DNA of 64,000 nt from Bipolaris cookei (lineage: Eukaryota; Ascomycota; Dothideomycetes; Pleosporales; Pleosporaceae), in the NCBI GenBank assembly GCA_002286855.1, contig NRSV01000065.1, forward strand, positions 1 through 64,000, written 5' to 3'. Below the pieces are notes generated by a model. It worked only from the letters and a program-made list of their open reading frames with translations, had not been told where the DNA came from and did no database searches. The translations under genes and the position numbers were made by a program. Shown here one piece after another: positions 47,580 to 60,432 of this stretch. Numbering within the stretch: position 1 is the stretch's first letter; every line of letters begins with the position of its first letter.

Positions 47580-49430
47580 CTAAGCCTTTCCAAAGCCCGG
47601 TTCTTCTTGCATGTCGTCCTCTTGTTCTTGTTGCTGTTGCTGTTCCAGTCCGTCTGGCTGACCAGCTTGATCGCCAGTCTCGGGCTCGGTTGCCAAAGAA
47701 TCCGTAGGCTTACCATCTGGCACCAAGACTCTCTTATCACGCCTCTCCTGTTCCTTTTTCCTGGCGCCCGCTTTGAGCTTCTCCCACTGCTCGCGGTACC
47801 GGCCGAGGACCTGTGCGTCTCTCTCGTGCTGCTTGGCCAGCTTATCGTTGTTGGCCATGAGGTCGTCGATCTTTGCGTTTTGAGAGGCGAGGAGGGCTTC
47901 AAGATCGGCTATGCGCTTGACGGCTTCGGCATCGGGTGGTGGAGCTGAGCCTAGTGAGGTGGGCGGCGGCGGGTGCTGCTGTTGTTGTGCATGGCTTGGG
48001 ATGGGAGGTGAAGGGAGGGAAGGGTGTGGGTGCACGCCATGGGCGGCAAGGGAGCTGGGATCGCTGTTTCCGCGTCCGGAACCTCGAACACGGAATGACT
48101 GGGCGAGAGCGTTAAAGGAGTTTTGCGAACTGAGCTCCCACATTTGGATGCGCTTGGCCTGCTTGTCGATCACAGACTTGAGGGTGTCGTTTTCTAGGGC
48201 GAGCTCTTCCATGGTCTTGTGGCGTGGCCCTCTGCCGGCAGGTATGTTGAGCTGAGTAGTGACGCTTGTGCCTGGGTTCCCACGAGAGAGCGGACGGCGT
48301 GTTCTGGTGGGCGAGGGAGGGCCAACATTCTCGCGCGCATCGACAAACTCTTCGTGGGAGCTGCCCCTCAGGGATCCGGAGCCATCGTCGAGCGTGTTGT
48401 ACTGGTTGTTTGCGGAAAGGTTGGGTGCGTTGGGGTCGCGCAGGACACTAGCGTAGGTGACTGTGCCGCCGGTGGTAGGGACCAGGTAGAAGCTCTCGTT
48501 GGGACCAAGCGGTGGCGCACCGTCCTCCCTCAAGGCACGCAAAGCAGGCTTACTAATGAGGGCGGCAAGATCGGGAACCGAAGAAGTAACAGTCCTCGAA
48601 GCTTCAGGAGAGTGGTTTCTAGACTTTGTCCTTGCAGCCCTGTCCTGTTCTCTGGGTGGCTCTGGCTCGGAGGTGGATGCTGAGGGGTTGAGGGGTAGGG
48701 ATGTGAAGGCAAGTGGCGCGCTGATGGCGGATATAATGCCGCCAAAGGCATTGTAGAAGCGGCGGAAGTTGTCGTCTGGAGGGGGTGAGGTGCGCTGTGG
48801 TGAGGGCAAGGCTGGGGCGGGGTGCTTGAGCAAGTCGTTTGCGGTTGGGGAGTCTCCTTTGCGCGAGTGCTGGGCGAGGAGGTCGCGGACAGGTGTGGAT
48901 GGCTGGTCATGGCGGGCGGCCGTAGCATTTGAGTTGCTGACGGCAGGGGCGGCGGTGGCTCTCTTTGCGCTGGGGATGCCGCGCTTCTCGGCCAGGTTGG
49001 TGGCTATGGACGACTGGGGCAGTCTGCGGCGCGACGTCGGCAGTGTTGTAGAAGAGGCGGCTGGGGTTTGCGGAGCAGCGGTGGTTGAGGACTTGGGCAG
49101 GGAAGAGAGCGATGAGTCGGTAGGCTGCTTGGTCGCAGCGGCCGTCTTCTTCTGCTTGGGCGGAGCTTCTTTGATTAGGCCGGCGAGCTTGCGGTGGTGC
49201 ACCTCGAGCAGGGCGAGGATGCGCAGGGCCTGGGGTGACAGTAAGCGGGAGAGTGGCGAGAGTGGTGCGACCGTAAATACCTCGGCGTTGTGCGTGTCGT
49301 TGGTGGCATTGTGGAAGGCGGCGGCGGCCAGGTCGTGCTCCTGCCCCGCGGTCGCGACGCTATTGTTGCGCGTAGCAGCGGCGGCAGCGCGGGCGTGATC
49401 ATGGGCGTGGGTAAGGTGGGCGGACTCCAT
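47580..49430 (-). CDS. MIT-domain protein with coiled-coil C-terminus
   Basis: Two exons, 49281-49430 and 47580-49229, giving 599 residues. The 51-nt intron is a multiple of three without stops, so an unspliced read is also open (616 residues). Splicing joins FHNATNDTHNAE to ALRILALLEVHHRKLAGLI, which restores an N-terminal MIT (microtubule interacting and transport) helical hairpin. MIT domains usually bind ESCRT-III or related partners. The middle (~90-400) is Ser/Pro-rich. Helical segments follow, KTMEELALENDTLKSVIDKQ and later IADLEALLASQNAKIDDLMA. The tail is Gln/Glu-rich. No ATPase or protease domain accompanies the MIT. Confidence 0.75.
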   Translation of the reverse strand: MESAHLTHAHDHARAAAAATRNNSVATAGQEHDLAAAAFHNATNDTHNAEVFTVAPLSPLSRLLSPQALRILALLEVHHRKLAGLIKEAPPKQKKTAAATKQPTDSSLSSLPKSSTTAAPQTPAASSTTLPTSRRRLPQSSIATNLAEKRGIPSAKRATAAPAVSNSNATAARHDQPSTPVRDLLAQHSRKGDSPTANDLLKHPAPALPSPQRTSPPPDDNFRRFYNAFGGIISAISAPLAFTSLPLNPSASTSEPEPPREQDRAARTKSRNHSPEASRTVTSSVPDLAALISKPALRALREDGAPPLGPNESFYLVPTTGGTVTYASVLRDPNAPNLSANNQYNTLDDGSGSLRGSSHEEFVDARENVGPPSPTRTRRPLSRGNPGTSVTTQLNIPAGRGPRHKTMEELALENDTLKSVIDKQAKRIQMWELSSQNSFNALAQSFRVRGSGRGNSDPSSLAAHGVHPHPSLPSPPIPSHAQQQQHPPPPTSLGSAPPPDAEAVKRIADLEALLASQNAKIDDLMANNDKLAKQHERDAQVLGRYREQWEKLKAGARKKEQERRDKRVLVPDGKPTDSLATEPETGDQAGQPDGLEQQQQQEQEDDMQEEPGFGKA

Positions 49431-50089
49431 GGCGGCGGCGACGGTGTCTATTGAAGCCGCAGGGGGAGGACATGCTCAGGGCGTGGTGGCAGTGGTGTGG
49501 GAGTGGTAGTGGTAGTAGTAGTGGCAGTGGTGGTGAACGTGATATTAGGCTGACGATAGATGATGGTCGGCGGACAGGGATGGTGCGGTGCGGCCATGCA
49601 ACCACGAGTCGATCACTGGACCCGTGAATACGGGCAGGATGAGGGCACCGTTTCAGCTCTCAACAGGCGTGCCGTGCTTACTTTTGTTCGGCGTGCCAGA
49701 TAGACGCGAGGCATACATATGGGGCTGTGTGGGTACATACTCGCAGACAGCATGCACACATTCGTACATACAACAGACCCTGTCTCCCCCTCGCCTGAGT
49801 ACACCCACCCTATGCGCGTCACAAAGTCTGGACCTACGTAATCGACGCCTACAAATACATATACAAGCAGACAAGCAGACATGCAGACATAGCCACAGCC
49901 AACAGCCACCCCCTCGACCCATTGTAACCTTTAAGATGCTGGCTTGAGGCACCTACTGGCCCCGACGACTGGCTTGGCTTGCTTGACTTGCTTGACTTGC
50001 TTGACCTGCTCCGTCCTGCTCGTCCTGCTGCTGTTACACAGTAGAGCGCATCCAACTTCGCCCTCTGCACCTCGCGCACGCCACCGCCC
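49431..50089. promoter_or_regulatory. Shared promoter region, MIT gene and GRAM/VASt gene
   Basis: 659 bp between divergent starts. Includes GTGGTAGT-type repeats near 49490-49535 and a CTTGACTTG repeat at 49977-50010. Confidence 0.5.
49977..50010. repeat. (CTTGACTTG)n short tandem repeat
   Basis: Three to four imperfect 9-bp units in the 5' leader of the GRAM/VASt gene, about 80 bp before its ATG. Confidence 0.8.
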
Positions 50090-53000
50090 ATGGCCTCGCA
50101 GGAGCGGCGCAGGAGCATCAGCTCTGTCCTCAGCCCTCCCAGAGACAAGGACGGCACGCTGGCAGCACCAACATCCTACTCCAAAGGCCTGGCCTCGTCG
50201 ACCGTCTCCATTGCAAGCAGCACCGACGACGTCGTCTCCAAGCCTACCGACGGCACCACCGACCGTCGCAAGAGTCGCCAAAACTCCGAAGACGGCCGCA
50301 GCGACGCCTCTTCGTCGCATCGCCGCCGTATGTCGAAGCTCTTCAAGAGCCGCAAGAAGCGCGACACGTCCATCTCGGCATCTGCCAGCCGTGAGGACCT
50401 GTCCTTCCTCGACCCCGACGAGCCTGTCCCGCCTGTTCCTGAGCTCAAGCGGCCCAGCATCAACCATCCATACCAGAGCGACGACTCGCTAGGCCTGGCA
50501 AAGAGCGTTGCCAGCAGCCTGCTCACCGACGACTCCGACTCCGAAACGTAAGTGCCCCGTTCTTTATTAGTTTCAGGCATACGCCCTCTGCTCTCCGCCC
50601 CCCGTTTCCAACGGCGCTGCATATTACACTTTAGGGGTTTGCTGAGCAAGGTTTGGCTGGTGCAATGGCCCTGTCGGCACCGACTCCACTGCGCCCAGAC
50701 ATGTTCTGGCCACTAGCTTCCCCACCCGCTGCCTCTCTCCCTCTCTCATGATCGCATATCCGCCTGCGATCCATCCCCAACCCTCGCTTCGCCCTTTCTT
50801 TTGTTTCTTTCCAAAACTTGTCCGTCTCATATTTTCTTTACCTCGAATCTACTCGCTTCCCTCTGTATGCTGCTACTAAATCTCCACACAGCCCACCTCC
50901 TCAAAAGCGTCCCGGCATCTCACCACACCAATCCCATGCCGGTCTCTTGACGCTCTCTTCGCCTCTCATAGCCTCCGAGACGGTCAATTCCACCGACTCT
51001 GCAAATGCAACACTCATAAACTCACTGGTCTCGACTGAGGACGGCAACGTCAAACCCGCCAACACCACCGACGTCTCTGGAAATAAACGGGGCGTGTCGC
51101 CCGTTGGAAAGCTCAGAGAAGCATTCACGCCCAACCGCAGAACGACCACAACTCCAGTAGTTCCCAAAGTTGGCACCGAGACAGAGACTGCAAGGCCAAG
51201 CACAAGCGGAGGTGGTATTGGGTCATTTTTTGGAGCAAAGAAGCGTGACGCCAAAGTTGCTGATGATTCCTTTCCAGCCTCACCACCACAAATTCTTATA
51301 GACGGAGAGACACGGTTGAGTCCATCGCCCCGATCCGTGGCTCCCAAACGTATTGTTACAGCCAATTTACCTGCAGCATCCCCAAATCTAATCGATGCCC
51401 CTAAGACCTTCATAACTCCACCCACGCCAACTGATGGAAACGCGTCCTCGCCTACAGAGTCAATACATTCCGACCACGACCCCAAGTCTACTGCTGCGCA
51501 GTCAACTTCCAACGTAGCCGCCCCTCCATCGGGGAGTATGATATCGCACAGACGCGTACGATCAGCGACAAACCCTCCGAGCAAGCTATCGCAATCGTCC
51601 ATCCCGCCCCTAACTCCTCACCCTGAAGAAGCAAAAACGCCTGGAGGAACTGCTGTCTTGCCATCGTCTCTCGGTGTATCTGGTGGTTTCTTTGCTTCTA
51701 TATTTTCTGCTGCGCAGAACGCTGCTAGCAACATTACCGACACCATTGCAATCAACCAAAACGCCAAGAACAAGGCTAGCCAACAACAGCAAAAAGAGGA
51801 CAAGGAGGCTGAAGACGGCGGTGAGGAAGTCATTGGACCAGCCAACGCTAGTACGGCTGCAACAGAAGGCACTGTGCAGCGTAGACCCGCCGTTGAAACT
51901 CTTGGCTCTGGAAACCTGAGCCTCGAACAACTCGGCATTACTGACAACAAAGACACCAGCCCCATGTCTTCTGCAACAAACGTAGCCATGCAGGCGGACG
52001 AGGCTTCTGCAAAGTCTGAGGACAGGGCTGCTGCTCAAGCAGTCTCGGCCGCATACGCAGGCGACAAGCCCCCGTCAGTAGCCAGCGAGCGCCCACGGTC
52101 GCTGACTGCCGTCTCTGGTCAATCAGGAAATGGCGCTGCCACTCCTCCCCGGCAAACCGAGCTAACCGACTCGCCAGCGTCGATACAACGACAGGGCAGC
52201 GTTCGCAGTCGTATAAGCGCCAGCAAACGAAGACGGCACAGGGGCAGCTCCGCTACTACGGGAAATACACTAGGCGGAGTCATTAGTGCAAGTACAAGTA
52301 CTTTAGCTCCAAGTGCCGCACTGCAAAGCCAGCGGTTGAATGGAACTGGTTTTGCAGTCGCACCACCCAGACGAAACAAGGAATTTCACAATCTGTTCAA
52401 AAGCGTTCCCGAGGACGATTATTTGATTGAGGACTATAGTGCAGCACTCCAGAAGGAAATATTACTCCATGGACGCTTATATGTTTCAGAAGGCCATTTG
52501 TGTTTTTCTAGTAACATCCTGGGATGGGTCACGAACCTGGTCATCAGCTTCGACGAGGTTGTATCTGTTGAGAAAAAGTCTACTGCTGTCCTCTTTCCCA
52601 ATGCTATAGTCATCCAGACTCTTCATGCTCGTAACGTATTCGCTTCGTTTCTGTCACGAGACTCGACCTACGACCTCATCATTGGCATCTGGAAGATATC
52701 TCACCCCAATCTCAAATCGTCTCTCAACGGTGTCACCCTGGACGGGTCGGGCGGCACGGGTGACAAGACGGAGAAGGCAGAGTCAGTCGCCAGTGAAGAC
52801 GGATCCAGTCAAGATTCAGATGACGAGGTATACGACGAAGACGCCGAGGACGATGACGGTATAGGTAGTTTCACAGAGCCTGGCGAGGGTAGCGTAACTG
52901 GCAGCGAGGCCGGCTCTGTGCCTGTCGAAACGACACGAAAGGTCAGCGGCGCAGTAGCACAGGCTTATGGTGGCGGTGGAGACACTGCCGATGCTGCCAA

Positions 53001-54244
53001 AGCGGCAACTAATGGGGCTGCTTCTACTGCACAGGATTTCCCTGGTCCATCAGCACATGGACCTAGCGAGTGCGGTGACAACGATCAACATTATGACAAA
53101 CTGCTTATCGACACTACTATCCCTGCGCCTCTGGGCAAAGTGTACAGCTTGATGTTCGGTCCTGCTTCTGGTGCATTCATGCGCAAGTGGTTGGTCGACG
53201 ATCAAAAGTCTACTGACCTGCAAATGGAAGACGACAAGAAGGGGCTGGGCGAAGACTCAAAAACCTTCAACTATTCCTACATCAAGCCACTGAATGCCCC
53301 TGTAGGCCCACGACAGACCAAATGCAATATCTCTATGAACTTGGAACAGTTCGACTTGGAGAAAGCTGTGAGTGTGCAGTGTAGCACTGCGACTCCCGAT
53401 GTACCCAATGGGAGCATATTCCTCACCAAGACGCGATACTGTCTGATGTGGGGACCGGGAAATAGCACACGCCTGATTATGACATTTACTGTTGAATGGA
53501 GCGGAAAGAGTTGGTTAAAGGGTAAGACAGTAACTTTGTCACTGACGATCAATAATGTACTAACCATAACTAGGCCCTATCGAGAAAGGTGCGAATGATG
53601 GTCAAATGTCATACGCCACCTCCCTTACTGCTGCTCTTCGCACTGCCGTAAGTGCTGCTAAAGCCGGCGGTGGCAAGACTATGGGCAAGGGCGGGAAGGG
53701 CAGGAAACGCTCCAAAGGCAATCTCTTGGATGATGCACCCGCACCAACGTCAGTTTCTGCTCCAGTCAGCCAATCTAAGGAAAGCAACTGGGGTGTATTG
53801 GAGCCTCTTCGCAGTTTGCTAGGCCCGTTAGCCGATGTGCTGGAGTCGATCTTTACTCCACAAGTCATCATCTTCATCCTCGGAGCGCTTCTCATGTACA
53901 CCTGGCTTTTCCGCGATACCACAAGAGTCACTGGTCCGAACCAGTGGTCGAATGTTCAGAGACAGGTGGCGTACGAAGAGATTTGGCGTCATGAAGAGTC
54001 TGATCTATGGGCTTGGCTCGAAGAGAGGGTAGCGTTGGATCGGGTCCAAAGCTCCGTTGTCACTGGCGCAAGGCTTCAGCCAGAAGTCGACACGCAGAAG
54101 CGAATTTCGCCCAGAGACATGAAAGAGAGGGATATGGACGAAGCCATCCGTGTGACTGAAGAGAAGTTGAGGGCGCTGAAAGATGCCGTCATCCGCCAGC
54201 GCTCAGAGTCGCGCACTGCAAGCCCGAAAGAGGAGCAAACGTAG
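50090..54244 (+). CDS. ER-anchored GRAM/VASt sterol-transfer protein (Ysp2/Lam family)
   Basis: Three exons, 50090-50547, 50892-53521 and 53574-54244, giving 1252 residues. The first ~640 residues are Ser/Thr/Pro-rich and disordered. A GRAM domain (about 648-755) reads KEFHNLFKSVPEDDYLIEDY, GRLYVSEGHLCFSSNILGW and IQTLHARNVFASF. An acidic linker follows, then a VASt/StART-like domain (about 886-1050) with LIDTTIPAPLGKVYSLMFG, FMRKWLVDDQ and NYSYIKPLNAPVGPRQTKC. One membrane helix (VIIFILGALLMYTWLF, about 1126-1141) lies near the C-terminus. This order matches yeast Lam/human GRAMD1 proteins, which sit in the ER at contact sites and move sterol from the plasma membrane. The 344-nt first intron is unusually long for this window. 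Confidence 0.92.
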
Positions 54245-56464
54245 GGTGCGACAGAACGAGTGCCCAACAGGTGGGCCACTGACTATTAAAACAAGGGCGC
54301 GCCCTTGATGTAAATTATGCAAGACTTCGCATGGCGACGGCGTCTCTTATTGTTTCCCTTTTTGTATTTCTTTTTAGGCCGGTATCTCTTGGCGCATAGG
54401 TTGGCGCTCGGCCCTGAGGTTTGCATTTGAACTTTCTTCTTACCATTACTCATACAGCGGAGCGACGCCAACAACCTCATGCTCTGTTTCGTTTGTGTTT
54501 CCAAAACTGTTTTAACAAACTATACGCCTCATGCAACTGCAACGCAAAGTTGCTTTTCTTATTCTTCCTTGACAATAAACAGAGTCGTATTCTCTTTTGA
54601 TCAATTGGTTGTTTGGTAAATTCATCCTTGTTTTACTAGTCCTTGCAGTACGTAAGCACTCGTTCCCTCATTCGTTGGTCTACTCTATTTTGCCTCTTCT
54701 TCGAATCAGACAAACGTGCATTGCATGAGGTGTTTTGCACGAGTCACGATCCTCACTGCAGATCTAGCTGAGTTTCTGAGATCGCTTCCAAATGCCTCCG
54801 CGGCATTAACAAGGAGTGGTCTGATTCAACCCCAGTACCTCTACGGCTACATGCATTCGTCTAATCTTGCCAAGTTAACAAAGATCTGGGACGAGAAAGT
54901 AACATAACAAATGCCCGTATTTCTGTTGCCTTCTCAACACATCAGTGTACGATATACCGTGGTTACCAGCATTTGTACGTAAGAATGCTAAAATAGATAA
55001 TCAGGCTCTTCTTTGGACGACTCTATTGCTAATTCACATATTAGGGAGAAATACCAAGATGTTCTTAGCAATCTCAACGGAAACTACATTATATACTGTA
55101 CAGCTCTTACTCTCTACCCCAGCCTGTGTCATCCCCTTATTAGGGACCCACATACAAAAGTTTGGCCTACTCGTACCATCACGGTAGTGTACCATGTTCC
55201 AGCCAACCAACGGTAAGCTACAGGTAGAACAAGGGAGCTGAGAAGAACTTTGACTTTTGCATAGCAGACGATCAGAAAAGCCACAAGTTGCTCTATTACC
55301 CCTTTTCAACTCGGCAAATGAGGTAGTACGAAATCTTAATTCTATTCGTAGAGTAGGTGGACTTGTTGGGTCCCTGGCTAAATATGAACGCTGAACCACA
55401 CCACGCGATGATCACGCGAGGAAAACAAGTGCCGGCATATCCGATTTGTAGATCATGCTACCGATCAGCCACACTCTCGTAACGAGCCAAGATGATGATT
55501 ATCCCCAAGTGAGATCTGGATCGATCTGGCGCCTCGCCACGTCCCTACATGAATGCCCTTGTCAATACACCTTTCTTGGTATAGCGTCTTGGCAAGGCCA
55601 TCCATCCTCAACGGGTTCACTTCCCAAACAATCAACTTCGTACACCCTCTTTCACTTTCTTTCCATATTCACAGTCTTGGGCTTGCCACCTCCCCCATTA
55701 GCAACTTGGCACTTCGCTGGTATTGCAGTGACAGATGTAGGACACAAACCTCGGTAACAATGGCTGACTGCATTAATGCCACCAATGCTTATTTTAGCTT
55801 CGACAACTGGGCCCTCGCTTACCGGCAACGGCAGGGTAAGTTTAAGTTTTGTTTCACGTACATTACCAATCTTGTCACCGGGAATCGGTACATGGAAAAT
55901 CACTCCAGGGCTTCATAGGACAACACCCTGTCAAGGCACATGAGACGCGATCGCGGGGTATGTGTCGCGTATCGGTAATGTATCACATTATTTGCCGCTT
56001 AGGGACGCAGTGGTTGGCTACTTCTAGAGAGGGGGAAGGGAGTTCAGAGCAAGGTCTAACAGTGTGTGTTTAGCTCGCCAGCCATAATGGTTTGTGTTTA
56101 TTCATTTTCCTAATTCTATACGTTGTCTGAGCCGCGGAAGATGTTAGAGATTCAAATACGGAAGAACTAGAGTTGGCTCGGGTGAAGAGTGCCATGCTGT
56201 TCGGGTACCAAGTATGAATGGGTGTTGTCACTGTGAGAGCGATTCGCCTCCCGTCGTCCGTCAGTTGAGTGACATTATACGACCAGATTACCCAGCATGC
56301 CTTAATATTGGTGAGCAAGGCCCGTGTCGAGAATCCTGAACTCACTTTATATTAACTTTCACTTCTCTTGTTATTAGCCGTCACACCGTTTAGTATATTC
56401 TGGAGGGACGACTGACACGCTCTTTTAATACACACTTCCACTCGCAACTGGAGCCAGATAAAAT
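54245..56464. other. Intergenic, 2.2 kb
   Basis: No supported gene. An ATG near 55760 opens a short frame (MADCINATNAYFSFDNWALA) that ends at a possible splice donor, but I could not extend it into a credible protein. Possibly a gene remnant. Confidence 0.45.
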
Positions 56465-57798
56465 ATGCCGGGCACATATCTAAATCCTAATGGCAGTGGA
56501 TCCAGCGGCGCTCTTCCTCCGCTCGAAGTGCTGGCGAAATGGCCACAGCCCAACTACGATGATCCGATTACCCGGCCAAAAGTTGTACCCGCTCTGGCGA
56601 GTGTGCTTGGAACAATCATGGTTGCCGTTGTAGCAGCAAGAACTTGGGCTCGATTCTTTATACAAAGAAACGGTGGACTGGACGATTGGATAATACTGGT
56701 CGCAATGGTATGAAAGAGGAACCCCTTGTCTCCCTGTCTATATCCGATCTATTAATTGCTGATATTTCGATCTGCTATACAGATTCCAACAATCGGGTTC
56801 ACAGTAGTGGTATGTCTAGGTACGCAACCCCCTCAAAAAAACGGAAGAAAAAGAAAAGATGAGAAAGAGAGTCTTTTCCAATTCCAGCATTTAACTAACA
56901 TCAAGCGATAGCAACCGAAGTTTATGGCTTCGATCGCCACATATGGGACGTGACACCCAACTTCTACGTGCTCGAGCGCAAGGTCGTCTTCGCCATCTAC
57001 CTCCTCTACATCCTCGCCGGCGGGCTGATCAAAATCTCTATCCTCCTCTTCTACCGGCGCCTTGACGCGCGCTGCATCCCGAGCACCTTCCGCATCGTCA
57101 CCTGGTTCAGCATCGCCATCATCACCGTCTTCATCACCGCCTTCACCATCATCCTCTTCACCATCTGCAACCCCCTCGCCGCCTTCTGGAACCAATTCGA
57201 CGTCGCCCACCAACTAGCCGGCTACAGATACTCCTGCTGGGCCAACGAAGAAGCAGATATCATGGCCGCCAGCATCATCTCCGCAGTCCAAGACGCAATC
57301 GCCGCCTTCTTACCCACCTTACTCTACTGGAACCTGCAAATCCCCAAGCGCCAAAAAATTGCCCTCGGCGCAGTCTTCGCATCCGGCTACCTCGTCTGCA
57401 TCATCTGCATCGCCCGCGTCTTCACCATCTACAAAATCTTCAACAACGACCTCTATGACTCCTCTTGGACCACCTGGCCTGCGCTCTTACTCGCTGTCCT
57501 CGAAATACAACTTGGCGCTATTGTCGCGTCAGCGCCTGCCCTCAAAGCCTTTGCCAAACATTATTTCTCCGGCGCCTCGGCTTGGGGCAGTGCATCAGCA
57601 AGGTTTGCGTATGGATCGGGCAGAGCGACGGATGGGAGTGTGCAGCATGGTGAATTTAGGAAGCAGAGTGATATGGCGAAGTCGGTGTCTACGATGTCGA
57701 GGGTTAGAGGAGGAAGGGAGGAGGATGAGGAGGAAGAGGGCGATGTGGCGTTGTTGGAGTTACGGAAGACGGAGACGAGGAGGGCGGATATGGTGTAG
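56465..57798 (+). CDS. SAT4/PTH11-like rhodopsin-fold integral membrane protein
   Basis: Three exons, 56465-56707, 56783-56819 and 56912-57798, giving 388 residues. The 37-nt middle exon encodes IPTIGFTVVVCL, and the join to ATEVYGFDRHIWDV rebuilds a typical family motif. About seven hydrophobic helices are visible, with RTWARFFIQRNGGLDDWI after the first. Later come LYILAGGLIKISILLFYRR and NPLAAFWNQFDV. The soluble tail is Ser/Gly-rich, then acidic. The family (rhodopsin domain, fungal) includes PTH11-like receptors and many proteins of unknown role at the plasma membrane. There is no CFEM domain at the N-terminus, so a receptor role is only a possibility. Confidence 0.85.
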
Positions 57799-58214
57799 TA
57801 TTAGCTCTTTCTTTTCTTTCCTTTTAGATCTTTTTTTTCTTTTTTTTTCTTTGTGTATTTTAAAAAAAATAGATTTCACGGCCTCTCAACCCTTTTCATC
57901 CTCTGTTGCACATATCATACCTTGTTTTCTTCTACTGTATTTCTTACTTTCTTTACAGCTTTCTTGTTTCGATTGTATGGAGCGTAAAAGGGCTAGGTGT
58001 ACGACTCGCACCCTTCCTTGGCTTGAAGAAACGAGATATTTTCATAACAGGCGGAAGGAAGGGGACTGTAGCGTTCATCCAAGAAAAGGAAAAAAGTCAC
58101 AGGTCGACTTTCAAGCAACATTATTCATTCTCTCTCACATACAAATCCGTCAAGCCAAAATATAATAACGTTTTAAAAAAGAACGAATGGGTATCATTTT
58201 CCAATCCACCAACT
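57799..58214. other. Convergent 3' intergenic region
   Basis: About 415 bp, T-rich, between the SAT4-like gene and pex8. No gene. Confidence 0.55.
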
Positions 58215-60432
58215 CTACAATTTACTCTCCCTAACCTTCCTCTCCTCCTCCACCGGCAGAGCCCCACTCATCCACCCCACCCCTTCTTCCCTCCCGTACA
58301 ACACTCTCTCTCTACCTCCCATCGTACTCCACCAATTCACCGCTACACAACTGCGCTCGGGATCCATCTCCCCACTGACCAGAACCTCCCAGAACCGTCG
58401 TTTCCCCACCTCGCGCATCTCATCGTCGTGGATCTGATTTAGCAGCTCAGCGCACAATGGGAGCCACTCGTCTAGTAAAGCAATAGGAAGATACGGCAGG
58501 GCATCTATAAGGGTGAGTGCGAGGACCGCTTGTTCGGAGAGCGTGGGGGGCGGTGCGTCAGAGTCTTGCAAGGCGAGGGCTACGGCGTCAGGGGGGAGTG
58601 GGGCCGTAGGGGCATTGAGAGCGCGGTGATACACGATCTCCAACAGGGTAGCAGGGAGATCCGGGTGCGTTGCTGAGAGTGGGGATGGGGGCGCGGTAAC
58701 GCGCATGAGCGTCTTAAACGCAAGTCGGAATTGACGGGGGGAAAGGTTGTTAGGGAAAACGCGGAAGAGGGCGTCGATGTAGAAAGGGAGGTGTTTAGCG
58801 GTTAGATTTGCGGATTGAGGGGCTGAGAGGACGGCGAGCATGACGCTGTGGGCGGCTTCAAAGATGGGAAGCATGTTGTGGTTTTCGGCTGCAGCGAGGT
58901 AAGGGACTGCGGATGCGACGAGGAGGTCTTCGTTTGTCGAGGGGGAGAGGACGAGGGTGAAGTGCTCGGCTGTGTTGAGGAAGTAGAGATCAAGGATGCG
59001 GTCGAGGGGGTGGCTGGGGATTTGACCGAGATGTTGGGAGGCGATTGTTTTGAGGAATTTGTCGGCGTGGCTAGGATAGGCAGCAAGGATATCGATGGCG
59101 GTGAGGTATACAAAGGTGTGCTGGGAGAAGGATGCTGGGCCTAGCCGCGATGTGATGAAGTAGAGATGGCGCAGTGTTTGCAAGGCTTGCGCAGCGAGCA
59201 ATGGGGCAACGGCATCGGCAGCAAGTGCCCTGTCAGCCAGTGTTCGTTTAAAGACGCCACGGAGGATGATGGTCGTGGCGAACAAGGCGGCCTTGAGAAG
59301 GTTCCATAGCTGTGGTGTGGTCTTGTGAAGCGCTTCCTCTTCCAGGTTGGCTGCCTCTTCAGCGGGCTCAATATCAGAAAACTTGTTCTGCCGCCATTGC
59401 GTCGTGAGGGCACGAGAAAAACTTGCAAGATCGTCCATCATGGTCTGGATGACCCAGGGGTTCTTGACGTTTTCGACTGCATGCGCAATCAGGCGCGACA
59501 GAGGTCCCATTGAGGCTACAAGCGGCCTATTCATGATGACCTCGACCTGTCTGTAGGAACTCGAGTGTGGCTATGCATGGTCAGTGCAACATACTCAACT
59601 CATCCGTTGTAAACTTACACTCCAATCCAGCTTTCCCGACTGAGTCGTCCGCACATCCAGATCCAAACCGCCAAGGAAGTATGCCGACTGAAACCCTTCA
59701 TTGGAATAAAATGCTGTTCCAATGAGCACAGGAAGCAGCAAATCATAATCAAACTGCATTCTTTCCACGTCCCCAATGCATCCAAAGGCATGATTAAGGA
59801 CCAATGTTATCGTGTGGCCTCCCAATCCATCAGCCTCAGAGCGTTCCCTAACTTCAACCAGGGCTAGGTTCGTTGCCCGCACCAGCGCACCTTCTACCCT
59901 CTTGCGCATAGCGGATGCCCAGTACAAATCCATTCCTTGCTCTTCTAGATTGCCAATGCCAATCAACAAGCCCCCTAGCACAACCAGGTGTTTCCATCGT
60001 CGGCTGCGGTCGTCTGCGCCCGCAACCACGGCGCGCACCCATTCATCGAGCGATAGGCCCCCTCCTGTGGGAACCTGACCAGGCGTAAGTTTAGGAGCCT
60101 TGTTAAAGCGCACATCGTTGTGATGATTAATGATTGTCGTGATAGCCGAGTGAAAGACAGAGAGCATGCGCAGGGGCGTCCGCACGCCATCAGGACGGTC
60201 CCATAGCGCGGGGGCAGTAAGCAGATGCGAAGTCAAAAGACTAAGGTTGTGCGGGTTCCCGAGAGTAGTGAGCAGTGAAGATGCAGTTCCAAGAAGGCTG
60301 CTTTGTAGTAAGTATATGCGCGGGTGGCTCACATGGGGGACTCGAGATGCATGCATACCGCGGCGTGTCCTGCTGATCTGTATATGTCTGCAGCGAGCGC
60401 AGCAGCGTCGATAAGAGGCGATCGACGGGCAT
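58215..60432 (-). CDS. pex8: Peroxin Pex8 with C-terminal SKL
   Basis: Three exons, 60359-60432, 59619-60300 and 58215-59570, giving 703 residues. It starts MPVDRLLSTLLRSLQTY and is helix-rich throughout. Blocks typical of fungal Pex8: LLGTASSLLTTLGNPHNLSL, ADDRSRRWKHLVVLGGLLIG, YDLLLPVLIGTAFYSNEGFQ and NRPLVASMGPLSRLIAHAVE. Intron 2 joins KLDWS to PHSSSYRQVEVIMNRP in phase. The last three residues are Ser-Lys-Leu, a PTS1 peroxisome import signal. Pex8 is an intraperoxisomal organiser linking the docking (Pex13/14) and RING (Pex2/10/12) import complexes. The identification rests on remembered family blocks plus the PTS1. Confidence 0.85.
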
